The notes beneath the pieces were generated by a model that was not told the origin of the DNA, searched no databases, and saw only the letters and a list, made by a program, of their open reading frames with translations. From positions 310,001 through 374,000 of the forward strand of contig NZ_AMZQ01000001.1 in assembly GCF_000313615.1 (NCBI RefSeq): DNA of 64,000 nt, in the 5' to 3' direction. Below are positions 1-9,991 of this stretch, in pieces (within the stretch, counting starts at the first letter, position 1; the number at the start of each line of letters is the position of its first letter). The stretch is from Campylobacter showae CSUNSWCD (GTDB lineage: Bacteria > Campylobacterota > Campylobacteria > Campylobacterales > Campylobacteraceae). The position numbers and the translations under genes are program-made.

Positions 1-331
1 TGACGTTAGCAACCGTGCGAGTTGGGTTATCGGTAGCGCACTCGACGATGATCTGCACGCCGTGAGCGCCCTTGCCGTCGTAAAAGATGGTCTTGATATC
101 CGCGCTATCCTTGCCGCTAGCGCGTTTTATCGCTGCATCGATGTTGTCTTTTGGCATATTTTGCGCCTTGGCCGCTGCTATTGCGGCGCGGAGTTTTGGG
201 TTCATATCAGGCTCCGTGCCGCCCTCTTTAGCCGCTACGGTTATGGCTTTTGCGAGTTTTGGAAAAACTTTGCTCATCTTGTCCCAGCGCGCTTCTTTCG
301 CGGCGCGCCTATATTCAAACGCTCGTCCCAT
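1..331 (-). CDS. yebC: YebC/PmpR-family regulator, N-terminal part (runs off the window)
   Basis: The minus strand reads [20 protein letters not shown] and continues through a stretch rich in [14 protein letters not shown] and [20 protein letters not shown], the conserved N-terminal domain of the YebC/TACO1 family. These proteins act in the cytoplasm as DNA-binding regulators or translation factors for polyproline stretches. The ATG at 331 has an AAAGGA ribosome site just upstream. About 110 residues are visible and the remaining part lies beyond the left edge. The gene is divergent from the acetyltransferase that follows. Family assignment is firm; the exact cellular role here is not. Confidence 0.9.
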   Translation of the reverse strand, partial: MGRAFEYRRAAKEARWDKMSKVFPKLAKAITVAAKEGGTEPDMNPKLRAAIAAAKAQNMPKDNIDAAIKRASGKDSADIKTIFYDGKGAHGVQIIVECATDNPTRTVANV

Positions 332-448
332 TTCATTCCTTTAAAAATTTTTGCCCAATTATATCTAAAAAAATTTTGCATTTTTTTAAAAACGCGAGGT
401 TTTGAGCGTATTAGTAAAAAATTTAGCTTTAAGTCCTATAATCCGAAT

Positions 449-1003
449 ATGATTTTAAATGCCCGAAAAGACGACGCCGCGCGCTGCATAGAGTTGTTAA
501 ATTTAGCCATGGAGGACATCGCATTTACGCTTAGCGGCGTGAGCGATCCCGCTAAGAGCGATGAAATTTTGCATAAATTTTTTAGAAGCGAGATAAACCG
601 CCTAAGCTACAACAATGTTTTTGTTTTCAAATTTGACGGCGAGATCGCGGGAGCGATTTGCGCTTACGACGGAGGAGAGATCGAGGTATTGGATGAGCCT
701 ATTAGGGCGCATTTGCGTATGCTTGGCTCAAACGAAGTTCCGCAGACGGAGTGCTTTGCAGACGAGCTATATATCGATAGTCTTGCCGTGGACGAGAGGT
801 TTCGCGGACGAGGCATCGCAAAAGAGCTGATCAAATTTATCTTTACCCTCGCGCCAAAACGAAATATCAAAAAAGTAGCCCTCATCGTCGATGAAAAAAA
901 GCCAAAAACTATGGCTTTTTACGAGCGTTTAGGTTTTAAAACCGACTGCGAAATGATCATAAATTCTCACAAATACTACCATATGATAAAGGAGATAAAA
1001 TGA
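449..1003 (+). CDS. GNAT-family N-acetyltransferase
   Basis: The 184-residue product starts MILNARKDDAARCIELLN. It contains the acetyl-CoA-binding motif A around ELYIDSLAVDERFRGRGIAKELI, with the R/Q-x-x-G-x-G/A pattern seen as RFRGRGIA, and a closing motif near PKTMAFYERLGFK. These are standard for the GNAT fold, which transfers acetyl from acetyl-CoA to an amine; the substrate cannot be read from the sequence. The reading frame stays open far upstream, but the domain begins at the ATG at 449, so that start is chosen. Its stop overlaps the start of the copper chaperone gene (ATGA-type overlap), suggesting co-transcription with the copper genes. Confidence 0.85.
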   Translation: MILNARKDDAARCIELLNLAMEDIAFTLSGVSDPAKSDEILHKFFRSEINRLSYNNVFVFKFDGEIAGAICAYDGGEIEVLDEPIRAHLRMLGSNEVPQTECFADELYIDSLAVDERFRGRGIAKELIKFIFTLAPKRNIKKVALIVDEKKPKTMAFYERLGFKTDCEMIINSHKYYHMIKEIK

Positions 1004-1203
1004 CTAAATTTAAGGTTGCTAATATCCACTGCGAAAACTGCGCAAACACCATAAAAAACGCTCTTGGCGATGAATACGGCGAGATAAAAGTAGATATGAG
1101 CGCCGAGCCAAAGATCGTGAGCGTAAATTTAGACGGCAAGGACGAGGCGAAATTTAAAGAGGAGCTGGATGATTTGGGATTTAGCGTCATAGAGAAAATT
1201 TGA
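1000..1203 (+). CDS. heavy-metal-associated (HMA) domain copper chaperone
   Basis: This is a 67-residue single-domain protein. The N-terminus MTKFKVANIHCENCANTIKN carries the metal-binding CxxC (residues 11-14) of the HMA fold, with His in place of the usual M-T before the first Cys. Such proteins carry Cu(I) in the cytoplasm and hand it to a CopA-type ATPase. The next gene is exactly such an ATPase and begins at the last base of this gene's TGA stop, so the pair is translationally coupled. Called CopP or CopZ in related bacteria; the symbol is left blank because the two names are used inconsistently. Confidence 0.88.
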   Translation: MTKFKVANIHCENCANTIKNALGDEYGEIKVDMSAEPKIVSVNLDGKDEAKFKEELDDLGFSVIEKI

Positions 1204-3362
1204 TGCAAAATATCAAACTAAACATCGCAGGCATGACCTGCGTAAACTGTTCAAACGCCATCGAGCGCGTGACGAAAAAGATCGCGGGCGTGCTAGACGC
1301 GAAAGTTAGCTTCGCAAACGGCTCGGGCGAATTTATCATAGAAAGCGCCGAAGTACAAGCCGCGATAGAAGAAAAGATAAAAAAACTAGGCTACGGCGTG
1401 GCAAAGGATTTGGCGGAATTTGAAGCCAAACGCGAGAAGCATATCTTAAATTTACGCCGAAATTTCCTAGCCGCCGCAGCTTTTAGCGCGGTGATTATGG
1501 CGCTTGAGATGAGCGAGCAGCCAAGCGTAGCAAAATCAGCCATCATGCTAGCGCTTGCCTTTATCACGATAGCTACGTGCGGGCGGGACTTTTTCATCCA
1601 CGCTTACGGCGCGCTAAAAAATAAAAATTTCGACATGAACGTACTCGTAGCACTGGGCACTAGCACGGCGTTTGCGTATTCGCTGGGCGTTTTTATCGCG
1701 GGCGAGCGCCTGCCTGAAAATATGCGCCACCTTTACGTTTCAGGCGCAGCCATGATAACGGCTTTCGTGCTGCTGGGTAAATTTTTAGAAGAGCGTTCAA
1801 AAGCCCGCGCTGGCGACTACATAAAATCGCTAATGGATATGTCGCCCAAAACCGCTCTTGTGCTACAAAAAGACGGTAGTGCGCTGGAAGCGGGTGTTGC
1901 GAGCCTAAAAATAGGCGACATCGCGGTCGTAAAGAGCGGCTATGCGGTGCCTTGCGACGGAGTCGTGATAAACGGCGGCGCGGAGATCGACACCTCGATG
2001 CTAACGGGCGAGAGCCTACCAGTCTATAAAAAACAAGGCGACGAGGTCAATGCCGGAACTATAAATTTAAACGGCTACATCAACGTAAAGGTTACTAAAC
2101 TCGCTAATCAAACGCTTTTGTCGCAAATTTTAGAGCTTTTAAGCGATGCGTCGAGCAAAAAGATGCCTATCAGCCGCTTTGCCGACCGCGTGGCAAATAT
2201 CTTCGTGCCTAGCGTGATAGCTATCGCCGTCGTTACGTTTCTTGCGTGGTTTGCACTTACTGGAAATGCGCTACAAGGCGTGCTAAGCGCGGTTTGCGTG
2301 CTTATTATCTCATGTCCTTGCGCGCTGGGGCTAGCTACTCCGATAGCCATCGTCTCCTCGCTATCTCTAGGCGCTAAAAACGGAATCCTCATCAAAAATC
2401 CCGAGGTTTTAGAGGTGCTTGGCGACGTGAAATACGCGATATTTGATAAAACGGGTACGCTAACAAAGGGCGAAATATCCGTAAATTTTACAGATATAAA
2501 CGATGAAAATTTAGCCAAAATCGCCGCACTAGAGGCCAAAAGCTCGCATCCGATATCTGCTGCGATCGTTAGATACGCAAGCGAGCTGGGGCTTAAAATT
2601 TTAGGCGATGAAAAGGGTTTTGAAAATATCGCGGGACGCGGCGTAAAGAGTGAGGACGAGAGCGTGATAGCAGGCAACGAGGCTCTTTTAAGCGAACTTG
2701 GCGTAGAGATAAGCACGCAAGCTAAAGAGCTAATCGCCAAAGCGCAAAATGAAGGAAACGGCGTAGTGCTCGCGGCTTTGAATAAAATTTATGTAGGTTT
2801 TATCGCGCTTAGCGATACGGTAAAAGAGGACGCCGCGCAGGCTATGCAAAGCCTAAAAGATGCTGGTATAACGCCCGTAATGCTAACCGGAGATAACGCC
2901 TTCACCGCAAAAAATGTGGCTGGCAAGCTTGGCGTAGAAAAGGTTTTTGCCGGCATGCTACCTAATGAAAAATTTGAAACGATAAAACGTCTGCAAGAAG
3001 AGGGTGCGGTGCTATTTGTCGGCGACGGTATTAACGACGCCGCACCGTTAAAGCAAGCAAATGTGGGTATCGCGATGAGTAGCGGTGCGGATATCGCAAA
3101 AGAAGCCGGCGACGTAGTGCTGGTAAAAAACGATCTAAAAAGCGCGGTAGCTACGATAAATTTAGCCAACGAGACGATGAAAACGATAAAGCAAAATTTG
3201 TTTTGGGCGTTTGTTTATAACGCCGTTTGTATCCCGGTTGCGGCGGGAGTTTTGGCGCCTTTGGGGCTCATGCTAACGCCCGTTTACGGAGCTGCGGCGA
3301 TGTGTTTTAGCTCGGTCACGGTCGTGTTAAATTCGATCAGATTACGATTTAAGCAAATCTAA
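1203..3362 (+). CDS. copA: Cu(I)-exporting P1B-type ATPase
   Basis: The 719-residue product has an N-terminal HMA domain with GMTCVNC (Cys 13 and 16), an actuator TGES loop, the membrane CPC ion-binding motif at residues 371-373, the phosphorylation motif DKTGT with Asp 415, and the hinge motif GDGIND at 607-612. This is the full set for a class 1B-1 copper pump that moves cytosolic Cu(I) across the inner membrane. A TTG lies in frame one codon earlier, but the ATG at 1203 overlaps the chaperone stop as TGATG and is preferred. No copper-box operator was recognised upstream. Length is normal for the family. Confidence 0.97.
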   Translation: MQNIKLNIAGMTCVNCSNAIERVTKKIAGVLDAKVSFANGSGEFIIESAEVQAAIEEKIKKLGYGVAKDLAEFEAKREKHILNLRRNFLAAAAFSAVIMALEMSEQPSVAKSAIMLALAFITIATCGRDFFIHAYGALKNKNFDMNVLVALGTSTAFAYSLGVFIAGERLPENMRHLYVSGAAMITAFVLLGKFLEERSKARAGDYIKSLMDMSPKTALVLQKDGSALEAGVASLKIGDIAVVKSGYAVPCDGVVINGGAEIDTSMLTGESLPVYKKQGDEVNAGTINLNGYINVKVTKLANQTLLSQILELLSDASSKKMPISRFADRVANIFVPSVIAIAVVTFLAWFALTGNALQGVLSAVCVLIISCPCALGLATPIAIVSSLSLGAKNGILIKNPEVLEVLGDVKYAIFDKTGTLTKGEISVNFTDINDENLAKIAALEAKSSHPISAAIVRYASELGLKILGDEKGFENIAGRGVKSEDESVIAGNEALLSELGVEISTQAKELIAKAQNEGNGVVLAALNKIYVGFIALSDTVKEDAAQAMQSLKDAGITPVMLTGDNAFTAKNVAGKLGVEKVFAGMLPNEKFETIKRLQEEGAVLFVGDGINDAAPLKQANVGIAMSSGADIAKEAGDVVLVKNDLKSAVATINLANETMKTIKQNLFWAFVYNAVCIPVAAGVLAPLGLMLTPVYGAAAMCFSSVTVVLNSIRLRFKQI

Positions 3363-3412
3363 AATTTAGCCTAAATTTTGTAAAATCCCGCAAAAAACAA
3401 AAAAGGAAAAAG

Positions 3413-3970
3413 ATGAATTTAGGTAAATTTTACGCCGTGATCGCAAGGATATTTGCGCTAAATTTCGCTTTGCCGCCAAGCGCGAAGCTTTTTAGCGAGC
3501 TAAATAAAAATCCAAAATGGATAATAACAAACGATAGCGAAGCAAACGCCAAAGGACGCGCGCTATACGAGGAGTCGATAAAAACTGAAAGCACCCTAGA
3601 GATCGCAAAGGACTTTGCAAATTTGAAAAAATATTTTAACGCGGAGTTTTTTTTCGAGGGCGATAAGGCGCGCCTCGAAGGTTTCTATAAAAAGTGCAAA
3701 TTTAGCCCAAATTTAAATGTCAGCGCGCTTGATAGCCTAACAAACGAGCTTTCGTTTTTCTCCTCCGTTGTCGAGCTAAAACAAGACGAGCAAACAAAGG
3801 AAATTTTGGGCGTTTTGTTAAGCTCCTATCTGCTACCGTACGCTAAAAAGCTAGCTCCCGCCCTACAAAACGAAGCAAAAAGTAAATTTTACCGCGCTAT
3901 GGGCTATCTTTTCGAGGATTTTGCGAGCGGCATAGAAAATACGCTAAAAGTCAAAGTCGTACCTAGATGA
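3413..3970 (+). CDS. putative TorD/DmsD-type cytoplasmic chaperone
   Basis: The 185-residue, almost entirely helical and soluble protein starts [21 protein letters not shown]. Its length, its helical pattern and the aromatic-rich segment [17 protein letters not shown] resemble the TorD/NarJ family, which binds Tat signal peptides and helps load molybdopterin into anaerobic reductases. No strict motif proves this. A clear AAGGAAA ribosome site precedes the ATG. The stop overlaps the lgt start (ATGA), so both are probably translated together. The nap operon in this window has a client of the right kind (NapA), but the genes are far apart. Alternative: an unrelated helical protein. Confidence 0.45.
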   Translation: MNLGKFYAVIARIFALNFALPPSAKLFSELNKNPKWIITNDSEANAKGRALYEESIKTESTLEIAKDFANLKKYFNAEFFFEGDKARLEGFYKKCKFSPNLNVSALDSLTNELSFFSSVVELKQDEQTKEILGVLLSSYLLPYAKKLAPALQNEAKSKFYRAMGYLFEDFASGIENTLKVKVVPR

Positions 3971-4782
3971 GCTGGTGGAACGACTTTTATATAAATTTCG
4001 ATCCGGTCGCGTTTGAGCTGTTTGGCATTAAGGTGCACTGGTACGGGATAATGTACGTCCTGGCGCTACTAGTGGCGCTAGGAGTGGCTAAATTTATCGT
4101 CAAGCGCGATAATATGCAAATTTCAAATTCGCTGCTTGATAATTATTTCTTTTGGGTGGAAATCGGCGTGATACTGGGCGCGAGGCTCGGCTATATCGTC
4201 ATTTATGATCCAAATACCGCTTATTATCTCACTCATCCTTGGCAGATTTTTAACCCCTTTCACAACGGCGAATTTGTCGGTATTCGCGGTATGAGCTATC
4301 ACGGCGCGGTGGTTGGATTTTTGATAGCGACATGGGCTTTTTGTCGTAAATTTAAGCAAAATTTGTGGCAGCTTTTAGATCTCGTTGCGCTTAGCATTCC
4401 GCTTGGATATTTTTTCGGTCGCATCGGAAATTTTTTAAATCAAGAGCTATTCGGCCGTATCACGGACGTCTCATGGGCGATCAATGTCGCGGGACAGATG
4501 CGTCATCCATCGCAAATTTACGAAGCCGTTTTAGAAGGGCTTGCGGTTTTTGCCATCCTTTTTGTTTATAGAAAATTTAAAAAATTTGACGGCGAACTCA
4601 TCGCTCTTTATGCCGTGCTTTATACCTTTGCCAGATTTATCTGCGAGTTCTTTAGAGAGCCTGATTTTGGGATCGGCTTTGTATTTTTAAATTTATCTAT
4701 GGGGCAGATACTATCCTTTTTAATGTTTGCATGCGGCATTTTCCTTTATATTATCTTAAATAAAAAATATACAAAATTTTAA
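3967..4782 (+). CDS. lgt: prolipoprotein diacylglyceryl transferase
   Basis: The product has 271 residues and about seven membrane spans. The Lgt signature is clear as [14 protein letters not shown], with the conserved R and N of the catalytic region, and YHGAVVGF and REPD segments are also typical. Lgt transfers diacylglycerol from phosphatidylglycerol to the lipobox cysteine of prelipoproteins in the inner membrane. Several lipobox proteins are encoded in this window. The start overlaps the preceding TorD-like gene by four bases. Length fits the family. Confidence 0.97.
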   Translation: MSWWNDFYINFDPVAFELFGIKVHWYGIMYVLALLVALGVAKFIVKRDNMQISNSLLDNYFFWVEIGVILGARLGYIVIYDPNTAYYLTHPWQIFNPFHNGEFVGIRGMSYHGAVVGFLIATWAFCRKFKQNLWQLLDLVALSIPLGYFFGRIGNFLNQELFGRITDVSWAINVAGQMRHPSQIYEAVLEGLAVFAILFVYRKFKKFDGELIALYAVLYTFARFICEFFREPDFGIGFVFLNLSMGQILSFLMFACGIFLYIILNKKYTKF

Positions 4783-4887
4783 AAGGTTTTTAAAGTAATT
4801 TACGATACTATTACGCCGTTTTTATAGTGTCATAATTTAATTTTCTTTTAAGTTATGATAATTTATCTCAATTTTATAGGAGGGCTC

Positions 4888-5586
4888 ATGAGTGGGCTAA
4901 TCGAGGGCTTCTTGGGTAGGCAAGCGGATACGAAAAAAAGTCGTACTCCTGCCGTTTGGGACAGATGGCAAAGTATAACGGGACTGATTTTGGCCTGTTT
5001 TATTTTGTGTCACATGGTATTTACCTCTACCATTTTATTCGGCAAGGGCGCATTTAACGCCGTTGTAGGTTTTGCGGAGGCTAAATTTTTATTCGGCGAG
5101 GCTACATGGTGGATTACTAACGTTATCGCTGCGATAATATTCGTCGTTTTTATCGCTCACGCATTTTTGGCGATGAGAAAATTTCCTGCAAACTACAGAC
5201 AATACATCATGTTTAGAGGCCACAAAGACCGCATGAAACACCTTGACACTACTCTTTGGTGGTTTCAGTTTTTGACAGGTTTTGCTCTATTTTTCGCAGC
5301 CAGTGCGCACTTAGTCGATATAATCTTCGGCGGACACATCACTGCCGACAAATCAGCGGCTGCATTTCATCAACTAGAAATTTTCTACTTCGCTTTACTT
5401 GTATTTATGGTTGTTCACGCTAGCGTGGGAATGTACCGCCTATACGTAAAATGGGTAAGTATCGACGGAGTAAACAAACAAGAGATGTTCGCAAAAAGAA
5501 ATAAAGCCAAAACTGCGATATTTGCGGTTTTTGGAGTGCTCGCGGTCATCGCGCTGATCGCCGATTTCGTGTGGATCAGTCTTTAG
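4888..5586 (+). CDS. frdC: fumarate reductase cytochrome b subunit
   Basis: The 232-residue membrane protein begins MSGLIEGFLGRQADTKKSR and has five predicted spans. Histidines in the spans (HMVFTSTILFG, HAFLAMRK, HLVDIIFGGH and VVHASVGMYR) match the dihaem cytochrome b of epsilonproteobacterial quinol:fumarate reductases. It accepts electrons from menaquinol and passes them to FrdB. The frame is open from 4855, but AGGAGGG at 4878-4884 places the start at 4888. The order frdC-frdA-frdB is that of Wolinella and Campylobacter. The protein is slightly shorter than the Wolinella subunit. Confidence 0.95.
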   Translation: MSGLIEGFLGRQADTKKSRTPAVWDRWQSITGLILACFILCHMVFTSTILFGKGAFNAVVGFAEAKFLFGEATWWITNVIAAIIFVVFIAHAFLAMRKFPANYRQYIMFRGHKDRMKHLDTTLWWFQFLTGFALFFAASAHLVDIIFGGHITADKSAAAFHQLEIFYFALLVFMVVHASVGMYRLYVKWVSIDGVNKQEMFAKRNKAKTAIFAVFGVLAVIALIADFVWISL

Positions 5587-5604
5587 GAAAAGGAGCTTTA
5601 AAAA

Positions 5605-7623
5605 ATGAACGTAAAATATTATGACGCATTAGTTATCGGAGGCGGTCTGGCGGGACTACGAGCTGCCGTTGCCGCCGGAGAAAAAGGGCTAAGTACGGTA
5701 GTTTTAAGCCTAATCCCAGTTAAGCGCTCGCACTCTGCGGCTGCGCAAGGCGGTATGCAAGCCTCTTTAGGAAACTCAAAAATGAGCGAAGGCGACAACG
5801 AGGATGTACACTTTGCAGACACTGTAAAAGGTAGTGACTGGGGCTGCGACCAACAAGTTGCACGTATGTTTTGCCAAACTGCGCCTAAGGCTATCCGCGA
5901 GCTAGCCGCTTGGGGCGTGCCTTGGACTCGTATCACAAAAGGCGAGAGAAGCGCTATCATCAACGCTCAAAAAACAACTATCGTAGAAAAAGAAGAAGTC
6001 CACGGACTCATCCACAGCCGTGACTTTGGCGGAACTAAAAAATGGAGAACCTGCTTTACTGCTGACGCTACGGGTCACACTATGCTTTTTGCCGTAGCAA
6101 ACGAAGCTCTAAAACATAACGTTGAAATCCACGACAGAAAAGAAGCTATCGCGCTAATCCACGCAAACAACCGCTGTTACGGCGCGATAGTTCGTGACCT
6201 TGTAAATGGTGAGATCACAGCTTATGTTTCTAAAGGCACGCTTATAGCAACTGGCGGTTATGGCAGAGTTTATAAACACACCACAAACGCCGTCGTTTGC
6301 GAGGGTATCGGCGCTGCGATCGCACTTGAGACTGGCGTAGCTCAGCTTGGTAACATGGAAGCTGTTCAGTTTCACCCAACTCCGATCGTCCCATCAGGCA
6401 TTCTTCTAACAGAAGGTTGCCGCGGTGATGGCGGAATTTTGCGTGACGTTGATGGATACCGCTTTATGCCTGATTATGAACCAGAGAAAAAAGAACTTGC
6501 TAGCCGTGACGTCGTTAGCCGCCGCATCATGGAGCACATCCGTGCAGGCAAAGGCGTACCTAGTCCTTATGGCTATCACGTTTGGCTTGATATCTCTATC
6601 CTTGGACGTGAACACATCGAGAAAAATTTACGTGACGTTCAAGAAATTTGCGAAATTTTTAACGGCATCGATCCTGCTGACACTGAAGTATATACTGACG
6701 AGACAGGACATCAGCGTGGCAAAGGCTGGGCACCGATCCTACCTATGCAGCACTACTCAATGGGTGGCATCAAGACAAAACCAACTGGTGAGAGCCCAAC
6801 ACTAGCTGGTCTATTTAGCGCTGGCGAAGCTGCTTGCTGGGATATGCACGGCTTTAACCGCCTTGGTGGCAACTCAGTTTCTGAGACAGTCGTCGCTGGT
6901 ATGATCGTTGGTGATTATTTTGCAGATTACTGTGCTAGCCATGAGATCGAGATAAACACAGCTGATATTGAGAAATTTGTTAAAAAACAAGAAGATTATC
7001 TAAATAGCCTCGTTACAAAAGAGGGTAAATTTAACGTCTTTGATATCAAAAACAAGATGAAAGAGGTAATGTGGGAACACGTTGCGATATTTAGAACAGG
7101 CAAAGGTCTAGAGCTTGCTGTTAAAGAGCTTGAAGCACTTTACAAAGAGTCACTTGATGTAAAAGTAAGCAACAAAGCGCTATTTGGCAACCCAGAGCTT
7201 GAAGAGGCTTATCGCGTACCAAAGATGCTAAAACTAGCACTTTGTATCGCAAAAGGTGCGCTTGATAGAACAGAGAGCCGTGGCGCTCACTGCCGTGAAG
7301 ACTATCCAAAAAGAGATGACCTTAACTGGCTAAACAGAACGCTTACAAGCTGGAAAGAAGGCGACACTCTGCCAACCATCACTTATGAGTCACTTGATAT
7401 CATGAAGATGGAGATGCCGCCAGCATTTAGAGGTTATGGTGCAAAAGGAAATATCATCGAGCATCCAAACAGCGCTATCCGCCAAAAAGAGGTCGATGAA
7501 ATTCGCGAGAAAATGCAAGCAGAAGGCAAGAGCAGACAAGAAATTCAAGAGGCTTTGATGCACTATGACCTTCAACCAAAATACAAAGCACCAAATGAAA
7601 GAGCAGGAATAGGATATGAGTAG
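5605..7623 (+). CDS. frdA: fumarate reductase flavoprotein subunit
   Basis: The 672-residue protein has an N-terminal dinucleotide fold ([15 protein letters not shown]) and the covalent FAD site [10 protein letters not shown] with His 43. [21 protein letters not shown] and the QHYSMGGI segment form the dicarboxylate site. It catalyses fumarate to succinate with FrdB and FrdC during anaerobic respiration. A ribosome site (AAAAGGAG) lies at the end of frdC and the stop overlaps the frdB start. Codon choice changes inside the gene: from roughly 6.4 kb to the 3' end it favours CTT, GCT and CGT more than the 5' part and frdB do, which hints at a recombined segment. Confidence 0.97.
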   Translation: MNVKYYDALVIGGGLAGLRAAVAAGEKGLSTVVLSLIPVKRSHSAAAQGGMQASLGNSKMSEGDNEDVHFADTVKGSDWGCDQQVARMFCQTAPKAIRELAAWGVPWTRITKGERSAIINAQKTTIVEKEEVHGLIHSRDFGGTKKWRTCFTADATGHTMLFAVANEALKHNVEIHDRKEAIALIHANNRCYGAIVRDLVNGEITAYVSKGTLIATGGYGRVYKHTTNAVVCEGIGAAIALETGVAQLGNMEAVQFHPTPIVPSGILLTEGCRGDGGILRDVDGYRFMPDYEPEKKELASRDVVSRRIMEHIRAGKGVPSPYGYHVWLDISILGREHIEKNLRDVQEICEIFNGIDPADTEVYTDETGHQRGKGWAPILPMQHYSMGGIKTKPTGESPTLAGLFSAGEAACWDMHGFNRLGGNSVSETVVAGMIVGDYFADYCASHEIEINTADIEKFVKKQEDYLNSLVTKEGKFNVFDIKNKMKEVMWEHVAIFRTGKGLELAVKELEALYKESLDVKVSNKALFGNPELEEAYRVPKMLKLALCIAKGALDRTESRGAHCREDYPKRDDLNWLNRTLTSWKEGDTLPTITYESLDIMKMEMPPAFRGYGAKGNIIEHPNSAIRQKEVDEIREKMQAEGKSRQEIQEALMHYDLQPKYKAPNERAGIGYE

Positions 7624-8335
7624 AAAAATCACCATAAAAGCATTTAAATATAATCCGTTGAGCAAAATTTCAAAGCCGCATTTCGCGACCTACGAGCTAG
7701 AAGAAACCGACGGCATGACGCTTTTTATAGCGTTAAATCAAATTCGTGAGAAATTTGACCCGGATCTTAGCTTTGACTTTGTTTGCCGTGCCGGTATCTG
7801 CGGTAGTTGCGGTATGTTAGTTAATGGTACGCCAAAGCTTGCTTGCCGTACGCTAACCAAAGACTATTCAGGCGGCGTGATTGAGCTTATGCCTTTGCCG
7901 GTATTTAAGCTGTTAAAAGATCTAAGCGTAGACACGGGCAACTGGATGAACGCGATGAGTAAGCGCGTGGAGAGTTGGATACACACTGACCACAAGACCG
8001 ATATCTCTAAGCTTGAGGAAAAAGTCCAGCCTGAAGTAGCGCAAGAGGTATTTGAGCTTGACCGCTGCATCGAGTGTGGTATTTGTGTAGCTGCGTGCGG
8101 TACGGCTATCATGAGGCCTGATTTTATTGGTGCGGTAGGGCTTAACCGCGTAGCTAGATTTAAAATCGACGCGCTAGATAAACGAACCGACGAGGACTTT
8201 TATGAGCTTATCGGCGATGACGACGGCGTGTTTGGCTGTATGACTTTGCTAGGCTGCGAGGATAACTGCCCTAAACACCTTCCGCTTCAAAGCAGGATCG
8301 CATATATGCGCAGAAAGATGGCTGTAATAAAGTAG
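7616..8335 (+). CDS. frdB: fumarate reductase iron-sulfur subunit
   Basis: The 239-residue protein has a plant-type [2Fe-2S] domain with Cys 57, 62, 65 and 77 ([10 protein letters not shown] then LAC). Further on it has [12 protein letters not shown] and [13 protein letters not shown] clusters for the [4Fe-4S] and [3Fe-4S] centres. It wires electrons from the haems of FrdC to the flavin of FrdA. The start overlaps the frdA stop by eight bases, so translation is coupled. A strong terminator follows directly, which ends the frdCAB operon. Confidence 0.97.
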   Translation: MSRKITIKAFKYNPLSKISKPHFATYELEETDGMTLFIALNQIREKFDPDLSFDFVCRAGICGSCGMLVNGTPKLACRTLTKDYSGGVIELMPLPVFKLLKDLSVDTGNWMNAMSKRVESWIHTDHKTDISKLEEKVQPEVAQEVFELDRCIECGICVAACGTAIMRPDFIGAVGLNRVARFKIDALDKRTDEDFYELIGDDDGVFGCMTLLGCEDNCPKHLPLQSRIAYMRRKMAVIK

Positions 8336-8337
8336 CC

Positions 8338-8360
8338 AAGGGGTCGTGAGACCCCTTTTT
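8338..8360 (+). terminator. Rho-independent terminator of frdCAB
   Basis: Perfect inverted repeat AAGGGGTC / GACCCCTT (8338-8345 with 8350-8357) around a GTGA loop, running into a T tract. It begins two bases after the frdB stop codon. Confidence 0.92.
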
Positions 8361-8605
8361 AAATTTAACTTCAAATTTTACTTCTATTTCTATTTTGCTT
8401 TTTTCTCAAATTTGTTTTTTAATTAGGTTCAATTTGTTCAAATTTGATGATCTATGCTGTATGTATTTTTACAAAAAACAGGCGTACAAAAAACGTCAAA
8501 TTTTGCTTTAATAAAAATAGTAGCATCTTTGGTCTAGTCAGGCTTATTTTTTATTTTTAGAAGTATTACAAGTTAAAAATGTCTTTAAATTTGTGTTTTA
8601 GTAGA

Positions 8606-8645
8606 TTTTGAAATCTTGTAAAAATGATAGATGGTGGAAGCGAGG
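8606..8645. repeat. distal attachment site, copy of the ssrA 3' end
   Basis: Forty bases identical to 19192-19231. The identity ends at 8645, after which the sequence is no longer tmRNA. Only the last 14 nt of the gene plus downstream flank are duplicated, so this copy cannot encode a tmRNA. Confidence 0.93.
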
Positions 8646-8981
8646 TTGTTCGATATTTAGCTTTAAATATCGTATTTATCGCACTTCTATAGAAAATAAA
8701 GCCATTTTTTACACACTTAAAAACACATCCGAACTATTTTACGATGTAATAAAAAATTTAAGATATTCGGAGATAAAAAATTGGTAATGAAAAGTTTGGT
8801 TTTCAATACAAAAACGAGGAAAAGCCCTAAAATAGGCACTTTGCGATTTAAGTATTTGCCGTTTTTAAGTTTCAAACGCTTAAACGGCTAAATTTTCTTA
8901 AGAATTGAGATGTTTCACGGCTTTTTTAGCTCGAAACTTAATTAAGCTTCGTTTGTGAAACAAAAGCCGTTTTTATTTGTT
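8646..8981. other. non-coding left end of the element with a hairpin and an integrase arm-type site
   Basis: No gene is seen in these 336 bases. Five bases inside the att repeat lies a perfect 9-bp hairpin (8651-8659 with 8664-8672, 4-nt loop). At 8711-8722 the sequence ACACACTTAAAA matches 11 of 12 bases of the ACACACTCAAAA boxes found beside the integrase gene at the other end. An imperfect inverted repeat around GCCGTTT/AAACGGC near 8868-8890 and a CGGCTTTT/AAAAGCCG pair further on could end the toxin-antitoxin transcript. Confidence 0.55.
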
Positions 8982-9260
8982 TCACGCCTGCCACTCGTTG
9001 GCTTTGTAAATGCCCAAAACGTAAATAGCCCCGTTCTCTATCGCGTAAGGTATCACATAGCTTTTAAAAATCAAGTCTCTTATGCTCTCATCGTCAAAAT
9101 TAATAGACTTGCGACAAATAAGGGGCGTTTGCGCCGTGCGCTCTATCTTTGCGATAAGCTCGTTTCTAAACTCTCGCGCCCTGCTTAGGCTGTCTTTTGC
9201 TATGAAGTCGAATATCGTCTTTAGCTCGCGCTCGAATTTAGGCTTGTATTTTATTACCAT
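8982..9260 (-). CDS. RelE/ParE-superfamily toxin
   Basis: The 92-residue basic protein starts MVIKYKPKFERELKTIFDFIA and ends with the strand pair YVIPYAIENGAIYVLGIYKAN. This is the usual RelE/ParE layout: two N-terminal helices followed by a beta sheet with conserved Arg and C-terminal aromatics. Such toxins are either mRNA endonucleases or gyrase poisons; the sequence does not decide which. Its start overlaps the antitoxin stop by seven bases, antitoxin first, the standard order. It is the gene nearest the outer end of the element, where such modules often stabilise it. Confidence 0.82.
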   Translation of the reverse strand: MVIKYKPKFERELKTIFDFIAKDSLSRAREFRNELIAKIERTAQTPLICRKSINFDDESIRDLIFKSYVIPYAIENGAIYVLGIYKANEWQA

Positions 9261-9529
9261 TGCATAGCCCGCGCTTTTAGCTCGTCGTGGCTTATTGTTT
9301 CAAACTCTCCACGCCTGATAGCTTCAACGTCGGATAATATCTCGGCTTTGATAGCCTCTAGTTTTTTGCGCGCCTGCGCTTCGTCTATTGGCTCATTGCC
9401 TCTTAGGGCTTCATCGGCGCAACCGTCGTCGATAATCAACTTTTGATTAGTCGTATTAGCTAGCGCTTTACTTATTGCCACTATTTGGCTTATTAGCGTT
9501 TCATCTGCTCGTATGGTTAGAGTTTGCAT
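9254..9529 (-). CDS. antitoxin partner of the RelE/ParE-type toxin
   Basis: The 91-residue acidic protein is directly upstream of the toxin and overlaps it. The N-terminal part MQTLTIRADETLISQIVAISKAL looks like a short beta strand and helix for DNA-binding dimerisation. The C-terminal half (EAQARKKLEAIKAEILSDVEAIRRGEFETISHDEL) is a charged helix of the kind that wraps the toxin. Such antitoxins usually repress their own promoter. No family name can be assigned from sequence alone; the pairing and order carry the call. Confidence 0.72.
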   Translation of the reverse strand: MQTLTIRADETLISQIVAISKALANTTNQKLIIDDGCADEALRGNEPIDEAQARKKLEAIKAEILSDVEAIRRGEFETISHDELKARAMQW

Positions 9530-9685
9530 ATCCTGGCCTTTGTTTTAAAATCCTATGAGCCATTTTAACTGCTCGGGGCTTAGGGTTTTATTAGTGTTCG
9601 GTTTTTCGTTCGTCCATATTCGCGAAATAGGGCTTAATTACGCTAAATTTAAGCGTTTTTACTGTGTTGTAGCGTTCGGTTTTTA

Positions 9686-9991
9686 CTACTTCTTTTTGTA
9701 TTCCCTATTAAACACGCTGTAGGCTTCTGCGTTTGCGAAGTCGTCGCGGTCGAATATCGGGCTTTTATCTCTAAACCTCATCAGTAAATTTAAATAAGCC
9801 TCTTTGGGGTTATCGCTCACATCTAACAAAGCCTTTAAATACTCGTCTTTGTATCGCCCGAATGAAAAATCTTTGTAAATCGTTTTAGGGGCTAAATTTA
9901 GCTTGTAGGCTACGGCGTGAGCCATTAGGCGTAAGTCGTCTTTGAAAAATCGCGATAACTCATAAAATAGGGCTATGTCGTATGTTTTCAA
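9686..9991 (-). CDS. hypothetical protein of the element (101 aa)
   Basis: A 101-residue soluble protein, MKTYDIALFYELSRFFKDDL and onward, mostly helical with many Lys/Arg and Asp and no recognisable motif. The start is a TTG at 9991 inside the TTGA that also contains the stop of the upstream TerS-like gene, so it depends on translational coupling. If that gene is a small terminase, this one could be a packaging or head-redirecting factor, but nothing in the sequence shows it. Confidence 0.6.
   Translation of the reverse strand: MKTYDIALFYELSRFFKDDLRLMAHAVAYKLNLAPKTIYKDFSFGRYKDEYLKALLDVSDNPKEAYLNLLMRFRDKSPIFDRDDFANAEAYSVFNREYKKK

Noticed and set aside
3413-3970. calling the TorD-like protein a NapA-specific chaperone
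   Set aside because: The gene is 26 kb from nap, napD is already present, and no specific motif links it to NapA.
8606-8660. second tmRNA or a tRNA gene at the left end of the element
   Set aside because: Only 14 nt of the tmRNA 3' end are present; the sequence diverges immediately after and no tRNA fold exists.
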